The notes under the pieces: model-generated
The model's database searches: none
What the model was told of the DNA's origin: nothing
The model's input: the letters and a program-made list of their open reading frames with translations, nothing else
Part shown: positions 28,091-36,712 of the stretch, in pieces
Layout: the number at the start of each line of letters is the position of its first letter
How positions within the stretch are numbered: the stretch's first letter is position 1
Translations under genes and position numbers: made by a program
Assembly (NCBI GenBank): GCA_024234575.1
Contig: JACKOB010000009.1
Coordinates: forward strand, 1-64,000
DNA from: Hahellaceae bacterium
Lineage (GTDB): Bacteria; Pseudomonadota; Gammaproteobacteria; Pseudomonadales; Oleiphilaceae
Direction: 5' to 3'
DNA length: 64,000 nucleotides

Positions 28091-29287
28091 TTAGTCTGCA
28101 AAACAATCGCCGGGAATACGCACCCACCCTTCCATTAATACTCGCGCACTGCGACTCATAATGGCTTTGGTTACCGCCCACTCTTTACCTTTCAGCTGTG
28201 CTTCTGCACCAACCTTTAACGTTCCGGATGGATGACCAAAACGGACGGCACTGGGCTGGCCACCACCGGCCGCGATATTAACCAATGTGCCCGGAATCGC
28301 AGCGGCTGTGCCAATGGCCACTGCGGCAGTGCCCATCATCGCATGATGCAGCTTGCCCATAGACAGTGCGCGCACTAAAAGGTCGATATCATCAGCGGGA
28401 ACCGTTTTGCCACTGGATGCCGTATAACTTGCGGCACCCGCAACAAAGGCAACTTTTGGGGTATGCTGGCGCGCTGCGGCTTCTGCCAGGTCTTTAATTA
28501 ATCCCATTTTTAATGCGCCATGGGCGCGGATGGCCTCAAACTTGGCTAACGCTGCGACATCACTGTTGATGTCATCCTGTAATTCGGTACCCTTGTAACC
28601 AATATCTTCTGCACGGATAAACACCGTCGGTATCCCCGCATTGATCATGGTCGCTTTGAGGGTTCCAACACCGGGTACATCAAGATCATCAACCAGATTA
28701 CCAGTGGGGAACATCGCCCCCCCCTCACCTTCGCTGTCATCCGCCGGATCAAGAAACTCTATTTGCACTTCTGCTGCGGGAAAGGTGACGCCGTCTAACT
28801 CGAAATCGCCGGTTTCCTGAACCCTGCCATCACCCATGGGTACGTGGGCGATGATGGTTTTTGCTATGTTCTTCTGCCAGATTCTAACGGTACAAATACC
28901 GTTATCCGGAATACGCGCCGCATCTACCAGCCCATTACTGATGGCAAAGGCACCGACGGCTGCGGTTAAATTGCCGCAGTTGCCGCTCCAATCAACAAAA
29001 GGTTTATCAATGGATACCTGACCAAACAGGTAATCCACATCATGATCTGGTTGCTCACTTCTGGCCAAAATAACGGTTTTACTGGTACTGGATGTTGCTC
29101 CACCCATGCCATCTGTTTGTTTGCCATAAGGGTCTGGACTGCCAATCACCCTGAGTAGCAACTGATCTCTGGCCTTTCCTGGCTGTTGTGCTGCCTGAGG
29201 TAAATCCGTCAGGCTAAAAAACACGCCTTTACTGGTGCCGCCACGCATGTAGGTGGCGGGTATTTTAATTTGCGGTGCATATGACAT
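28091..29287 (-). CDS. prpF: 2-methylaconitate cis-trans isomerase
   Basis: The 398-residue protein starts MSYAPQIKIPATYMRGGTSK, the PrpF hallmark around the catalytic N-terminal segment. It contains DGMGGATSSTSKTVIL, VDWSGNCGNLTAAVGAFAI (active-site Cys) and a C-terminal RSARVLMEGWVRIPGD. PrpF acts with AcnD, isomerising 2-methylaconitate so that 2-methylcitrate can become 2-methylisocitrate. It is the last gene of the prp operon, 59 bases after acnD. Confidence 0.95.
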   Translation of the reverse strand: MSYAPQIKIPATYMRGGTSKGVFFSLTDLPQAAQQPGKARDQLLLRVIGSPDPYGKQTDGMGGATSSTSKTVILARSEQPDHDVDYLFGQVSIDKPFVDWSGNCGNLTAAVGAFAISNGLVDAARIPDNGICTVRIWQKNIAKTIIAHVPMGDGRVQETGDFELDGVTFPAAEVQIEFLDPADDSEGEGGAMFPTGNLVDDLDVPGVGTLKATMINAGIPTVFIRAEDIGYKGTELQDDINSDVAALAKFEAIRAHGALKMGLIKDLAEAAARQHTPKVAFVAGAASYTASSGKTVPADDIDLLVRALSMGKLHHAMMGTAAVAIGTAAAIPGTLVNIAAGGGQPSAVRFGHPSGTLKVGAEAQLKGKEWAVTKAIMSRSARVLMEGWVRIPGDCFAD

Positions 29288-29346
29288 AGCTATATTTACT
29301 CGTTAATTGATTTCGCCGCCTGTTGTTCCCAGCTAATGTTCTATTA

Positions 29347-31935
29347 CTAACCCGCTTTCGATTCTAAAAAGTCTTGCGCGAATCGCTGCAACACACCGCC
29401 AGCCTCATAAATAGAGCACTCTTCTGCCGTATCTAAACGACAAGTTACGGGGACATCAACACGTTCGCCTGATTTTCTGTGAATCACGAGCGTAAGCGCT
29501 GCACCCGGTTGACGGTCGCCAATCACATCGTAGGTTTCTGTACCATCCAGCCCTAACGTAATACGTGTGGTGCCTGGTTTAAACTCTAGCGGTAAAACAC
29601 CCATACCAACGAGGTTGGTGCGGTGTATTCTTTCAAAACCTTCGGCGGCGATGGCTTCAACTCCGGCTAGTCGAACCCCTTTTGCCGCCCAGTCTCGAGA
29701 AGATCCCTGACCATAGTCTGCACCAGCGATGATGATCAAAGGCTGCTTGCGCTCCATGTAGGTTTCTATCGCTTCCCACATGCGTGTTACTTTGCCTTCT
29801 GGTTCGATTCGCGCTAACGACCCTTGTTTGACCTTGCCCTGCTCATCACGCACCATCTCATTTAACAGTTTAGGGTTAGCAAAGGTTGCCCGTTGTGCCG
29901 TTAAATGGTCACCACGATGGGTTGCATAAGAATTAAAGTCTTCTTCGGGTAATCCCATTTTATGCAAGTATTCACCGGCTGCGCTGTTCATCATGATCGC
30001 GTTCGATGGCGATAAGTGATCCGTAGTAATATTGTCAGGCAGAACTGCTAATGGACGCATACCCGTTAAGGTTCTGGCACCTGCCAAAGCCCCTTCCCAA
30101 TATGGCGGGCGACGTATATAGGTGCTCATCGGTCGCCAGTCATACAGTGGGCTGGCTGCTTGTTCGTTTTCGCCCAAATCAAACATGGGGATATAAATCT
30201 GTCTAAACTGCTCTGGCTTAACGCTTTGCTTAACTATCTGGTCAATTTCATCATCAGACGGCCAGATATCCTTTAGCCTGATTTCTTTACCATCAACAAC
30301 ACCTAACACATCTTTTTCGATGTCAAAGCGCATCGTTCCGGCAATGGCGTAAGCAACGACCAGAGGAGGCGATGCTAAAAATGCCTGCTTCGCATAGGGA
30401 TGAATACGGCCATCAAAATTTCGGTTACCTGACAGTACAGCAGTGGCATACAAATCACGATCAATAATTTCTTTTTGGATAACCGGGTCAAGCGCGCCGC
30501 TCATGCCGTTACAGGTCGTGCAGGCAAACGCGACAATGCCAAAGCCTAGTTTTTCAAGCTCTGATAACAGCCCCGCGTCTTTAAGATAAAGTTCTGCCAC
30601 TTTAGAGCCCGGTGCAAAAGACGATTTCACCCAGGGTTTACGCAACAGCCCCAATTTATTCGCATTACGTGCTAATAGACCTGCCGCAACAACATTGCGC
30701 GGGTTACTGGTGTTAGTACAACTGGTAATGGCCGCAATAATCACAGCGCCATCAGGCATTTCACCATCTACCTGCGTCCACTTACCGGCGATGCCTTTGC
30801 TGGCTAAGTCAGCCGTTGCCAGCCGTGCATGTGGGTTCGATGGGCCAGCCATGTTTCTACCCACAGAAGAGAGGTCGAATTTCAGCACTCGTTCATATCT
30901 GGCTTTGGTCATTCCGTCGGCCCACAAACCTGTTTGTCTCGCATATTGCTCAACCAACGCAATTTGCTCGGGTTCGCGCCCTGTTAGCGTCAGGTAATCG
31001 ATAGTCTGTTGATCAATATAAAACATGGCGGCTGTGGCACCATATTCTGGTGTCATATTCGAAATAGTGGCACGGTCTCCAATAGTAAGATTTGCAGCCC
31101 CCTCCCCAAAGAACTCAAGATAAGTGGATACGACACGTTCTTTACGAAGAAACTCAGTTAGCGCCAACACAATGTCAGTGGCGGTAATGCTTGGCTGACG
31201 TTGCCCAACGAGCTCTACACCAACAATGTCTGGCAAACGCATCATGGATGCACGACCTAACATCACCGACTCTGCCTCAAGCCCACCTACACCAATGGCG
31301 ATAACGCCAAGTGCATCTACATGCGGGGTGTGACTATCGGTTCCAACGCAGGTATCCGGAAAGGCAACGCCCTCTCGAGCCTGGATGACCGGCGACATTT
31401 TCTCGAGGTTGATTTGATGCATGATGCCGTTACCAGCTGGTATGACATCCACGTTTTTAAATGCGGTTTTGGTCCAATCAATGAAGTGAAACCGGTCTTC
31501 GTTACGACGGTCTTCAATCGCGCGATTTTTTTCAAAGGCATCTGGATCAAACCCTCCGCATTCGACTGCCAGTGAATGATCAACGATTAATTGTGTCGGT
31601 ACGACAGGATTCACTTGCGCAGGGTCGCCCCCCTTGTCTGCAATAGCGTCACGCAACCCTGCCAAATCTACCAGCGCAGTCTGCCCGAGGATGTCGTGAC
31701 AAACGACCCGCGCTGGGTACCAGGGAAAATCGAGATCGCTCTTTCTGTCGATGATTTGGCTGAGGGCAGCATTAAGCGATGCAGGGTCGCAACGCCGAAC
31801 CAGGTTTTCTGCCAAGACTTTAGACGTATAGGGTAACGTATCGTATGCGCCAGGCTTGATAGCATCAACAGCGGCGCGTACATCGTAATAGTCAAGTGCA
31901 GTGCCAGGTAACGGTTTGCGATATTCAGTATTCAT
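29347..31935 (-). CDS. acnD: Fe/S-dependent 2-methylisocitrate dehydratase
   Basis: The 862-residue aconitase-superfamily enzyme begins MNTEYRKPLPGTALDYYDVR from ATG at 31935, where known AcnD proteins start. In-frame ATG at 31950 and TTG at 31962 are alternatives, and none has a strong ribosome site. [4Fe-4S] ligands are visible in AAITSCTNTSNPRN and ACTTCNGMSG. A swivelling C-terminal domain follows with ADYGQGSSRDWAAKG. It dehydrates 2-methylcitrate to 2-methylaconitate in place of PrpD. Its place between prpC and prpF confirms the AcnD rather than AcnA assignment. Confidence 0.95.
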   Translation of the reverse strand: MNTEYRKPLPGTALDYYDVRAAVDAIKPGAYDTLPYTSKVLAENLVRRCDPASLNAALSQIIDRKSDLDFPWYPARVVCHDILGQTALVDLAGLRDAIADKGGDPAQVNPVVPTQLIVDHSLAVECGGFDPDAFEKNRAIEDRRNEDRFHFIDWTKTAFKNVDVIPAGNGIMHQINLEKMSPVIQAREGVAFPDTCVGTDSHTPHVDALGVIAIGVGGLEAESVMLGRASMMRLPDIVGVELVGQRQPSITATDIVLALTEFLRKERVVSTYLEFFGEGAANLTIGDRATISNMTPEYGATAAMFYIDQQTIDYLTLTGREPEQIALVEQYARQTGLWADGMTKARYERVLKFDLSSVGRNMAGPSNPHARLATADLASKGIAGKWTQVDGEMPDGAVIIAAITSCTNTSNPRNVVAAGLLARNANKLGLLRKPWVKSSFAPGSKVAELYLKDAGLLSELEKLGFGIVAFACTTCNGMSGALDPVIQKEIIDRDLYATAVLSGNRNFDGRIHPYAKQAFLASPPLVVAYAIAGTMRFDIEKDVLGVVDGKEIRLKDIWPSDDEIDQIVKQSVKPEQFRQIYIPMFDLGENEQAASPLYDWRPMSTYIRRPPYWEGALAGARTLTGMRPLAVLPDNITTDHLSPSNAIMMNSAAGEYLHKMGLPEEDFNSYATHRGDHLTAQRATFANPKLLNEMVRDEQGKVKQGSLARIEPEGKVTRMWEAIETYMERKQPLIIIAGADYGQGSSRDWAAKGVRLAGVEAIAAEGFERIHRTNLVGMGVLPLEFKPGTTRITLGLDGTETYDVIGDRQPGAALTLVIHRKSGERVDVPVTCRLDTAEECSIYEAGGVLQRFAQDFLESKAG

Positions 31936-32026
31936 GGGGGCGTTTTCCATCGAGGTAGTCAATTATATCTTGCAGGTCGAGATGCGGGGACAATGTTATC
32001 AGTGCCCCCTTTTTTCTACGGCTAAC

Positions 32027-33151
32027 TTAACGTTTGTCTATTGGCAGCCAGTCTTGATGATCTGGCCCTGTATAATCGGCGCTTGGACGAATAATACGGT
32101 TATTCGCACGTTGCTCTTTCACATGTGCCGTCCAGCCGGTTACACGGGACATCACGAAAATGGGTGTAAACAGTTTCGTTGGAATGCCCATAAAGTGATA
32201 AGTCGATGCGTGAAAAAAGTCCGCATTACAGAACAGTTTCTTCTCTCGCCACATTACTTCTTCACAACGTACTGAAACCGGATAAAGTGTTTTGTCACCT
32301 GCTTCGGCGGCTAGTTTTTCAGCCCACTTTTTAATCACTACGTTACGGGGATCAGACTCGCGGTAAATAGCGTGGCCAAAGCCCATAATTTTGTCTTTAC
32401 GTGCGAGCATTTCGAGCAAGCCTTTTTCTGCTTCGTCTGCGGAAGAAAACTTTTGAATCAGCTCCATTGCCGCTTCATTGGCACCGCCATGTAAAGGCCC
32501 GCGTAGCGTACCAATCGCGGCCGTGACGCAAGAGTGTATGTCAGTTAGTGTGGAGGCACATACGCGGGCTGTGAACGTAGAGGCGTTAAATTCGTGCTCT
32601 GCATAAAGGATCAGAGAAACATGCATCACCCGCTCGTGCAGCGCTGATGGTTTCTTGCCATGCAGCATGGTTAAAAAATGTGCGCCAATTGAATCATCAT
32701 CTGTTGCGGTTTCTACACGCACGCCATCGTGACTAAATCGATACCAGTAACAAAGAATTGAAGGCAACAGGGCCAACATTCTATCTATCTGATCGTCTTG
32801 TTCTGCAAAACTATGTTCCGTTTCTAGGTTGCCCAGCATTGATACGCCGGTGCGCATCACATCCATCGGGTGAGCATCAGCGGGTATGCGCTCGAGCACT
32901 TCTTTTAATGCCTGAGGCAGCGCCCTTAACCCCTTTAATTTCGTCTTATAAGCCGACAGTTCAGCTTTTGTAGGTAACTTGCCCCGCAATAGTAAGTGGG
33001 CGACTTCTTCGAACTCTGCGTGTTCGGCCAGTTCTGAAATATCATAACCGCGATAGGTTAATCCTGTTCCTGTTTTTCCTACCGTACATAGTGCTGTTTC
33101 GCCTGCAATTTGGCCACGTAATCCCGCGCCACTCAGTTTTTTATCGACCAT
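32027..33151 (-). CDS. prpC: 2-methylcitrate synthase
   Basis: The 374-residue citrate synthase-family enzyme begins with KKLSGAGLRGQIAGETALCT, typical of PrpC. It carries GGANEAAMELIQKF, the active-site stretch IMGFGHAIYRESDPR and the C-terminal DHQDWLPIDKR. It condenses propionyl-CoA with oxaloacetate. It is smaller than gammaproteobacterial citrate synthase GltA, and the operon context supports the methylcitrate role. Confidence 0.95.
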   Translation of the reverse strand: MVDKKLSGAGLRGQIAGETALCTVGKTGTGLTYRGYDISELAEHAEFEEVAHLLLRGKLPTKAELSAYKTKLKGLRALPQALKEVLERIPADAHPMDVMRTGVSMLGNLETEHSFAEQDDQIDRMLALLPSILCYWYRFSHDGVRVETATDDDSIGAHFLTMLHGKKPSALHERVMHVSLILYAEHEFNASTFTARVCASTLTDIHSCVTAAIGTLRGPLHGGANEAAMELIQKFSSADEAEKGLLEMLARKDKIMGFGHAIYRESDPRNVVIKKWAEKLAAEAGDKTLYPVSVRCEEVMWREKKLFCNADFFHASTYHFMGIPTKLFTPIFVMSRVTGWTAHVKEQRANNRIIRPSADYTGPDHQDWLPIDKR

Positions 33152-33211
33152 AGTTAATACTCCGATTAATTCTCTAAGAAGCCTCTCATAGCAAAGGCCG
33201 AAAGCGCTTAG

Positions 33212-34090
33212 TTACTTGTTTTTACCCTGTGCGAACAGATTATCCAGCTTGTTCTCAAAGTCATGATAGTTAAGAAAATCATAGAGTTCCATGCGCGTTT
33301 GCATTAAGTCGACGACATCTTTCTGATCACCTTTGGCATGGATTCTCTCGTATACCGACAAGGCGGCTTTATTCATCGCTCTGAATGCACTAAGCGGATA
33401 CAGCACCAGCGCTACCCCAACTTCTGCTAACTCTGCTTTGTTGTACAAAGGTGTTTGGCCAAACTCGGTAATATTTGCCAGAACGGGCACATCCAAAGCC
33501 TTGGTGAACGCCTGGTAATGGTCAAGCTGCGTTACCGCTTCTGCAAAAATTCCGTCTGCACCGGCCTCTACACAGGCTTGCGCTCTTTCAATCGCCGCTT
33601 CAAGACCTTGTTGCGCAAAAGCGTCCGTTCTTGCCATGATAAAAAAATCTTTATCGGTTCTGGCATCGACAGCGGCTTTTACGCGGTCTGTCATTTCTTC
33701 TAACGATACTATTTCTTTGTTAGGACGGTGCCCGCAACGCTTTTGTGCCACCTGGTCTTCGATATGCACCGCTGCTGCGCCGGCCTTGATCATTTCTTTG
33801 ATGGTCCGGCCAATATTAAAAGCACCACCCCAGCCAGTGTCGATATCAACCAGTAGCGGTAATGATGACGCAGAAGTAATGCGGCGCACGTCTTCGAGCA
33901 CGTCATTCATTGATGTCATACCCAGGTCTGGAAGACCAAAAGACGCGTTCGCAACGCCGGCTCCGGAAAGATAAATGGCCTGGTGTCCCACACGTTCTGC
34001 CATCATCGCGCAGTAGGCATTTACGGCGCCCACAACCTGTAGAGGTTTGTTTTGTTCTATTGCTAATCGAAACTTTTTGCCGTTGCTCAT
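33212..34090 (-). CDS. prpB: 2-methylisocitrate lyase
   Basis: The 292-residue isocitrate lyase-superfamily TIM barrel contains [30 protein letters not shown] (metal-binding Asp residues) and the active-site loop [11 protein letters not shown] with its catalytic Cys. It cleaves 2-methylisocitrate into pyruvate and succinate, the last step of the cycle. It is the first enzyme gene of the operon, 18 bases after the regulator gene, which suggests cotranscription. Confidence 0.96.
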   Translation of the reverse strand: MSNGKKFRLAIEQNKPLQVVGAVNAYCAMMAERVGHQAIYLSGAGVANASFGLPDLGMTSMNDVLEDVRRITSASSLPLLVDIDTGWGGAFNIGRTIKEMIKAGAAAVHIEDQVAQKRCGHRPNKEIVSLEEMTDRVKAAVDARTDKDFFIMARTDAFAQQGLEAAIERAQACVEAGADGIFAEAVTQLDHYQAFTKALDVPVLANITEFGQTPLYNKAELAEVGVALVLYPLSAFRAMNKAALSVYERIHAKGDQKDVVDLMQTRMELYDFLNYHDFENKLDNLFAQGKNK

Positions 34091-34108
34091 AATGCCCTCT
34101 CTCTGTCA

Positions 34109-34816
34109 CTAAAGTACGACCAGGCCCTGATCGTAGCGAATTTGTATATTCTTACGCGCGGCACTGATATGCCGACGCATTAACATTTCTGCCAACTCGC
34201 CATCCCGTGCAGCGATGGCATCAACAATATTGGCGTGTTCTTTTAAAGCTTGTGCCGGGCGGCCGCTTGTCATGCTGAGTCGATAACGATACATCCGCAC
34301 CAGGTGATACAGCTCACCGCACAAAGATTGGTAAAGTTTTTGATTGCCACTGCCTTTTACAATGCGGTAGTGAAAATCAAAGTCGCCTTCTTTTTGATAA
34401 TAAGAACGCCATTCTTCTTCCGACACCATCTGTTTGTGTTGTTCTAACAATGCTTTCAGCTCGTCTATCTGCACGGTTGACATGTTTTCGGCGGCAAGCC
34501 TGCAGGCCATGCCTTCTAATGCCTCACGAACATAATAAATATCGATTAGTTCCTGATACCCTAATGACACCACAGAAATGCCAGAGTGGGGACGCTTTAC
34601 AATCAGCCCGCGCCCTTCTAAGCGCATAATGGCCTCTCGAAGTGGCCCACGCCCTACGCCATAGCTGGTGGCTAGTTCCGCTTCACTACATTTTTGTCCA
34701 GGGTGAAGAACGCCTTTGACGATATCAGTCTGCAATCTGTCGAATACCTGATCCGAAAGCGTTTGTTGCTTATTGGCTGATTTAATATCGGCGGATGCGT
34801 CTGTTGTTTGGCTCAT
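34109..34816 (-). CDS. GntR-family (FadR/FCD subclass) regulator of the prp operon
   Basis: The 235-residue protein has an N-terminal winged helix (LSDQVFDRLQTDIVKG to GRGPLREAIMRLEGRGLIV) and a helical FCD effector domain with the metal/ligand-binding pattern (DFDFHYRIVKGSGN, later EHANIVDAI). FCD-type GntR proteins bind small carboxylates. As first gene of the prp operon it probably senses a methylcitrate-cycle intermediate and autoregulates. Two TTGTYGACAA sites upstream fit its likely operator. The effector is not known from the sequence. Confidence 0.9.
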   Translation of the reverse strand: MSQTTDASADIKSANKQQTLSDQVFDRLQTDIVKGVLHPGQKCSEAELATSYGVGRGPLREAIMRLEGRGLIVKRPHSGISVVSLGYQELIDIYYVREALEGMACRLAAENMSTVQIDELKALLEQHKQMVSEEEWRSYYQKEGDFDFHYRIVKGSGNQKLYQSLCGELYHLVRMYRYRLSMTSGRPAQALKEHANIVDAIAARDGELAEMLMRRHISAARKNIQIRYDQGLVVL

Positions 34817-34845
34817 AATGCAAAAACTCGATCACAAAAAGCTAT

Positions 34846-34855
34846 TTGTTGACAA
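34846..34855. promoter_or_regulatory. Operator-like site O2 for the GntR regulator
   Basis: TTGT-TG-ACAA has arms of four bases that match the upstream site at 34918. It lies just downstream of the predicted prp transcription start (about 34859), a position suited to blocking transcription. Confidence 0.55.
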
Positions 34856-34865
34856 TTACGAGGTG

Positions 34866-34894
34866 AATATAGGCCATAATGGCATTTATCGCAA
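34866..34894 (-). promoter_or_regulatory. Predicted sigma-70 promoter of the gntR-prpBC-acnD-prpF operon
   Basis: On the minus strand TTGCGA (34894-34889) and TATATT (34871-34866) are separated by exactly 17 bases. Transcription would begin near 34859, about 43 bases before the regulator ATG. Operator-like sites flank it on both sides. Confidence 0.65.
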
Positions 34895-34917
34895 CATTAA
34901 TGCCGTTAATAATGTTT

Positions 34918-34929
34918 ATTGTCGACAAT
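34918..34929. promoter_or_regulatory. Operator-like palindrome O1 for the GntR regulator
   Basis: ATTGTCGACAAT is a perfect 12-bp palindrome about 60-70 bases upstream of the predicted prp start. Its centre is 73 bp, close to seven helical turns, from the related site at 34846-34855. It could also affect the divergent PEP-CTERM gene. Confidence 0.6.
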
Positions 34930-35133
34930 TATCCGTTTCCCCGTCAATATCAACCTCGACAAGACAGAAAAATAATTATCAGTGGTGTCAGATTTATTTA
35001 CATGCTTTGTTTGATTATTTTTCAAACAGATTCTATCTTTCTGATATGGCAGCTAAAATTTTTCTGGTACATATATTGCTCTGCATCCCCGAAATAAACG
35101 GTTCTACTATTAAACTCATGGATGTGATTAAAG

Positions 35134-35793
35134 ATGAAAATAAAAACGCTTACTTTTTCCCTTCTTTGCATGTTTTCAGCATCGTCTAACGCCGGGATTA
35201 TTTATGATAATGGTGGTGTATCTATAGGTGACCCCGGAAACGAAACCACGCGATGGGTGCAAGCGGACAATTTTAATATTGCAGATGGTGGCTTAGTGAA
35301 AGGCTCCGGTGTATACATTGGTGCCACCAGGGGCAACCTGTCTGCCTAGGATGGCACATTAGAGTATTTTTTATTTCCGGATGCCGGACCAAAACCTGCC
35401 GCACTGATTACCAGTGGCAATGGTGTGAATGTAACGACATCTGATACCGGCATTGAGTGGTGCTGTTCTGGCAACGCCTGGTTGTTTGAGTTTGATTTTG
35501 AAAGCCGTTTTGCTGCGACCCCCGATACGGATTACTGGCTCGGTATTCACTTATCTCGTGATTATGGTCGCGATGGTCTGTTTTGGATTGCCCAGGTTGG
35601 GTCACCGGGTGAGCAGTCTGAAAGCATGGGGGGTACTTTTAACAATTGGACTATCGATAATATCGAGCGTGCTTTCTACCTTACCGATGACTCGGTACCA
35701 ACTTCATCTGATGTGCCCGAACCATCAGTAGCATTTCTTTTGAGTATTGGTTTTTTGGGGATGAGTCTTTTCCGCCGGAAAAAAGCAAACTAG
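35134..35793 (+). pseudogene. PEP-CTERM sorting-domain protein interrupted by an in-frame amber codon
   Basis: A single frame of 219 codons encodes a signal peptide (MKIKTLTFSLLCMFSASSNA), a beta-rich secreted domain and a canonical PEP-CTERM tail: VPEPS, then a hydrophobic helix, then FRRKKAN. Codon 72 (35347-35349) is TAG, within GNLSA*DGTLEYFLF. The frame is intact before and after it and both halves read as one protein. TAG is one transition from TGG (Trp) or CAG (Gln). As it stands only a 71-residue fragment without the sorting tail would be made. It is the only PEP-CTERM substrate gene seen in the window and lies 14 kb from the TviB end of the XrtA locus. An error in the sequence, a recent mutation or readthrough could explain it. 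Confidence 0.85.
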
Positions 35794-35810
35794 TAATCAA
35801 GGCCTGCTAA

Positions 35811-35844
35811 CGTAACCCAGGGCTTATCCTTGGGTTACGTTTTT
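35811..35844 (+). terminator. Intrinsic terminator after the PEP-CTERM gene
   Basis: CGTAACCCA (35811-35819) pairs with TGGGTTACG (35831-35839) and is followed by TTTTT. It stands 18 bases after the stop codon. Confidence 0.85.
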
Positions 35845-35909
35845 CAATTTCTAAAATAAAGCATTCCGCCAATCTTATCTTCCTGCCCTTTATCATCTGT
35901 CTTTTTCTT

Positions 35910-36527
35910 TTAAAACCGCTCCAGCCATTTCATCAATTCACCAAACTGGGTGAGATCTGTACCCACTCGGCTTGCCGGTAAATCAAATATCGACAATCCT
36001 GCATCGGCCGAACGCACGTAGTTTTGCGTATCACGAATCGTTGCCGCAAGCGGGTAACCTGCATTTTTTAAAAATGCCTGCAACACCCGGTAATAAGATG
36101 CGCGCGCATTTACTCGATTGGCGATGAGTGTTATCAGATCTTTATTAATGTGATGGCCGGATTTCTCCAGGCTCATTAAAAATCGCGCACCGGCTTTAAT
36201 GTCTGTTGGCGAAGGTAATATTGGGATTACCAGCCGATAGTTGCCTTGCATAAGGGCGGTAATATCACCTACTTTAACAGCCGCTGGCATGTCATGAATG
36301 GCGCAATGATCTATGGGTATCTCTGCCGAAGGCTTCAACACCTTAATAGGTGCACACTTTTTTGGTCTGGCTTTTACCCAATCGAACGACGACTGTTGTA
36401 CATCGTGATCGATCAAAACCACGTCCCTGCCCATCGAGGCATAGCCACAGGCGATGTTGATAGCGATTGTCGATTTTCCGCATCCACCCTTAGGGTTTGC
36501 AACGATAACCGTTTTTGGAGGAGTCAT
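35910..36527 (-). CDS. ParA/MipZ-family ATPase
   Basis: The 205-residue protein begins MTPPKTVIVANPKGGCGKST, a deviant Walker A of the ParA/MinD type, with VVLIDHDVQQSSFDWVKARP (Walker A') and RLVIPILPSPTDIKAG. It most resembles short orphan ParA/MipZ proteins rather than the chromosomal ParA, because no parB lies nearby. GTG at 36539 would add four residues; neither start has a strong ribosome site. It lies 185 bases downstream of polB on the same strand. A role in positioning or partitioning a cell component is inferred from the family only. Confidence 0.8.
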   Translation of the reverse strand: MTPPKTVIVANPKGGCGKSTIAINIACGYASMGRDVVLIDHDVQQSSFDWVKARPKKCAPIKVLKPSAEIPIDHCAIHDMPAAVKVGDITALMQGNYRLVIPILPSPTDIKAGARFLMSLEKSGHHINKDLITLIANRVNARASYYRVLQAFLKNAGYPLAATIRDTQNYVRSADAGLSIFDLPASRVGTDLTQFGELMKWLERF

Positions 36528-36712
36528 AGGCCAGTGCACTTAGTAAATAGGCTATTGATCCAAGGTGACCGTAGCCTGCCTTAGATTGCATTCAATGGTG
36601 ACACCCAATGACTGTGCCACTTATTTTCAGTGTAGACCAATACTGGAAAAAGCAATGGTCATGCCTGCTTTACCCGTCACTGGCGGCACAACAAAGCCTG
36701 TTCTGTTGCTAG

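Noticed and set aside
34773..35189. 138-codon plus-strand frame across the prp control region
   Set aside because: It overlaps the regulator gene start, the promoter, both operators and the PEP-CTERM start, and has no ribosome site or recognisable motif.
35347..35349. Special recoding of TAG as an amino acid
   Set aside because: No recoding machinery or RNA signal was seen; many genes here end in TAG normally (for example dnaB), so a point mutation or error is simpler.
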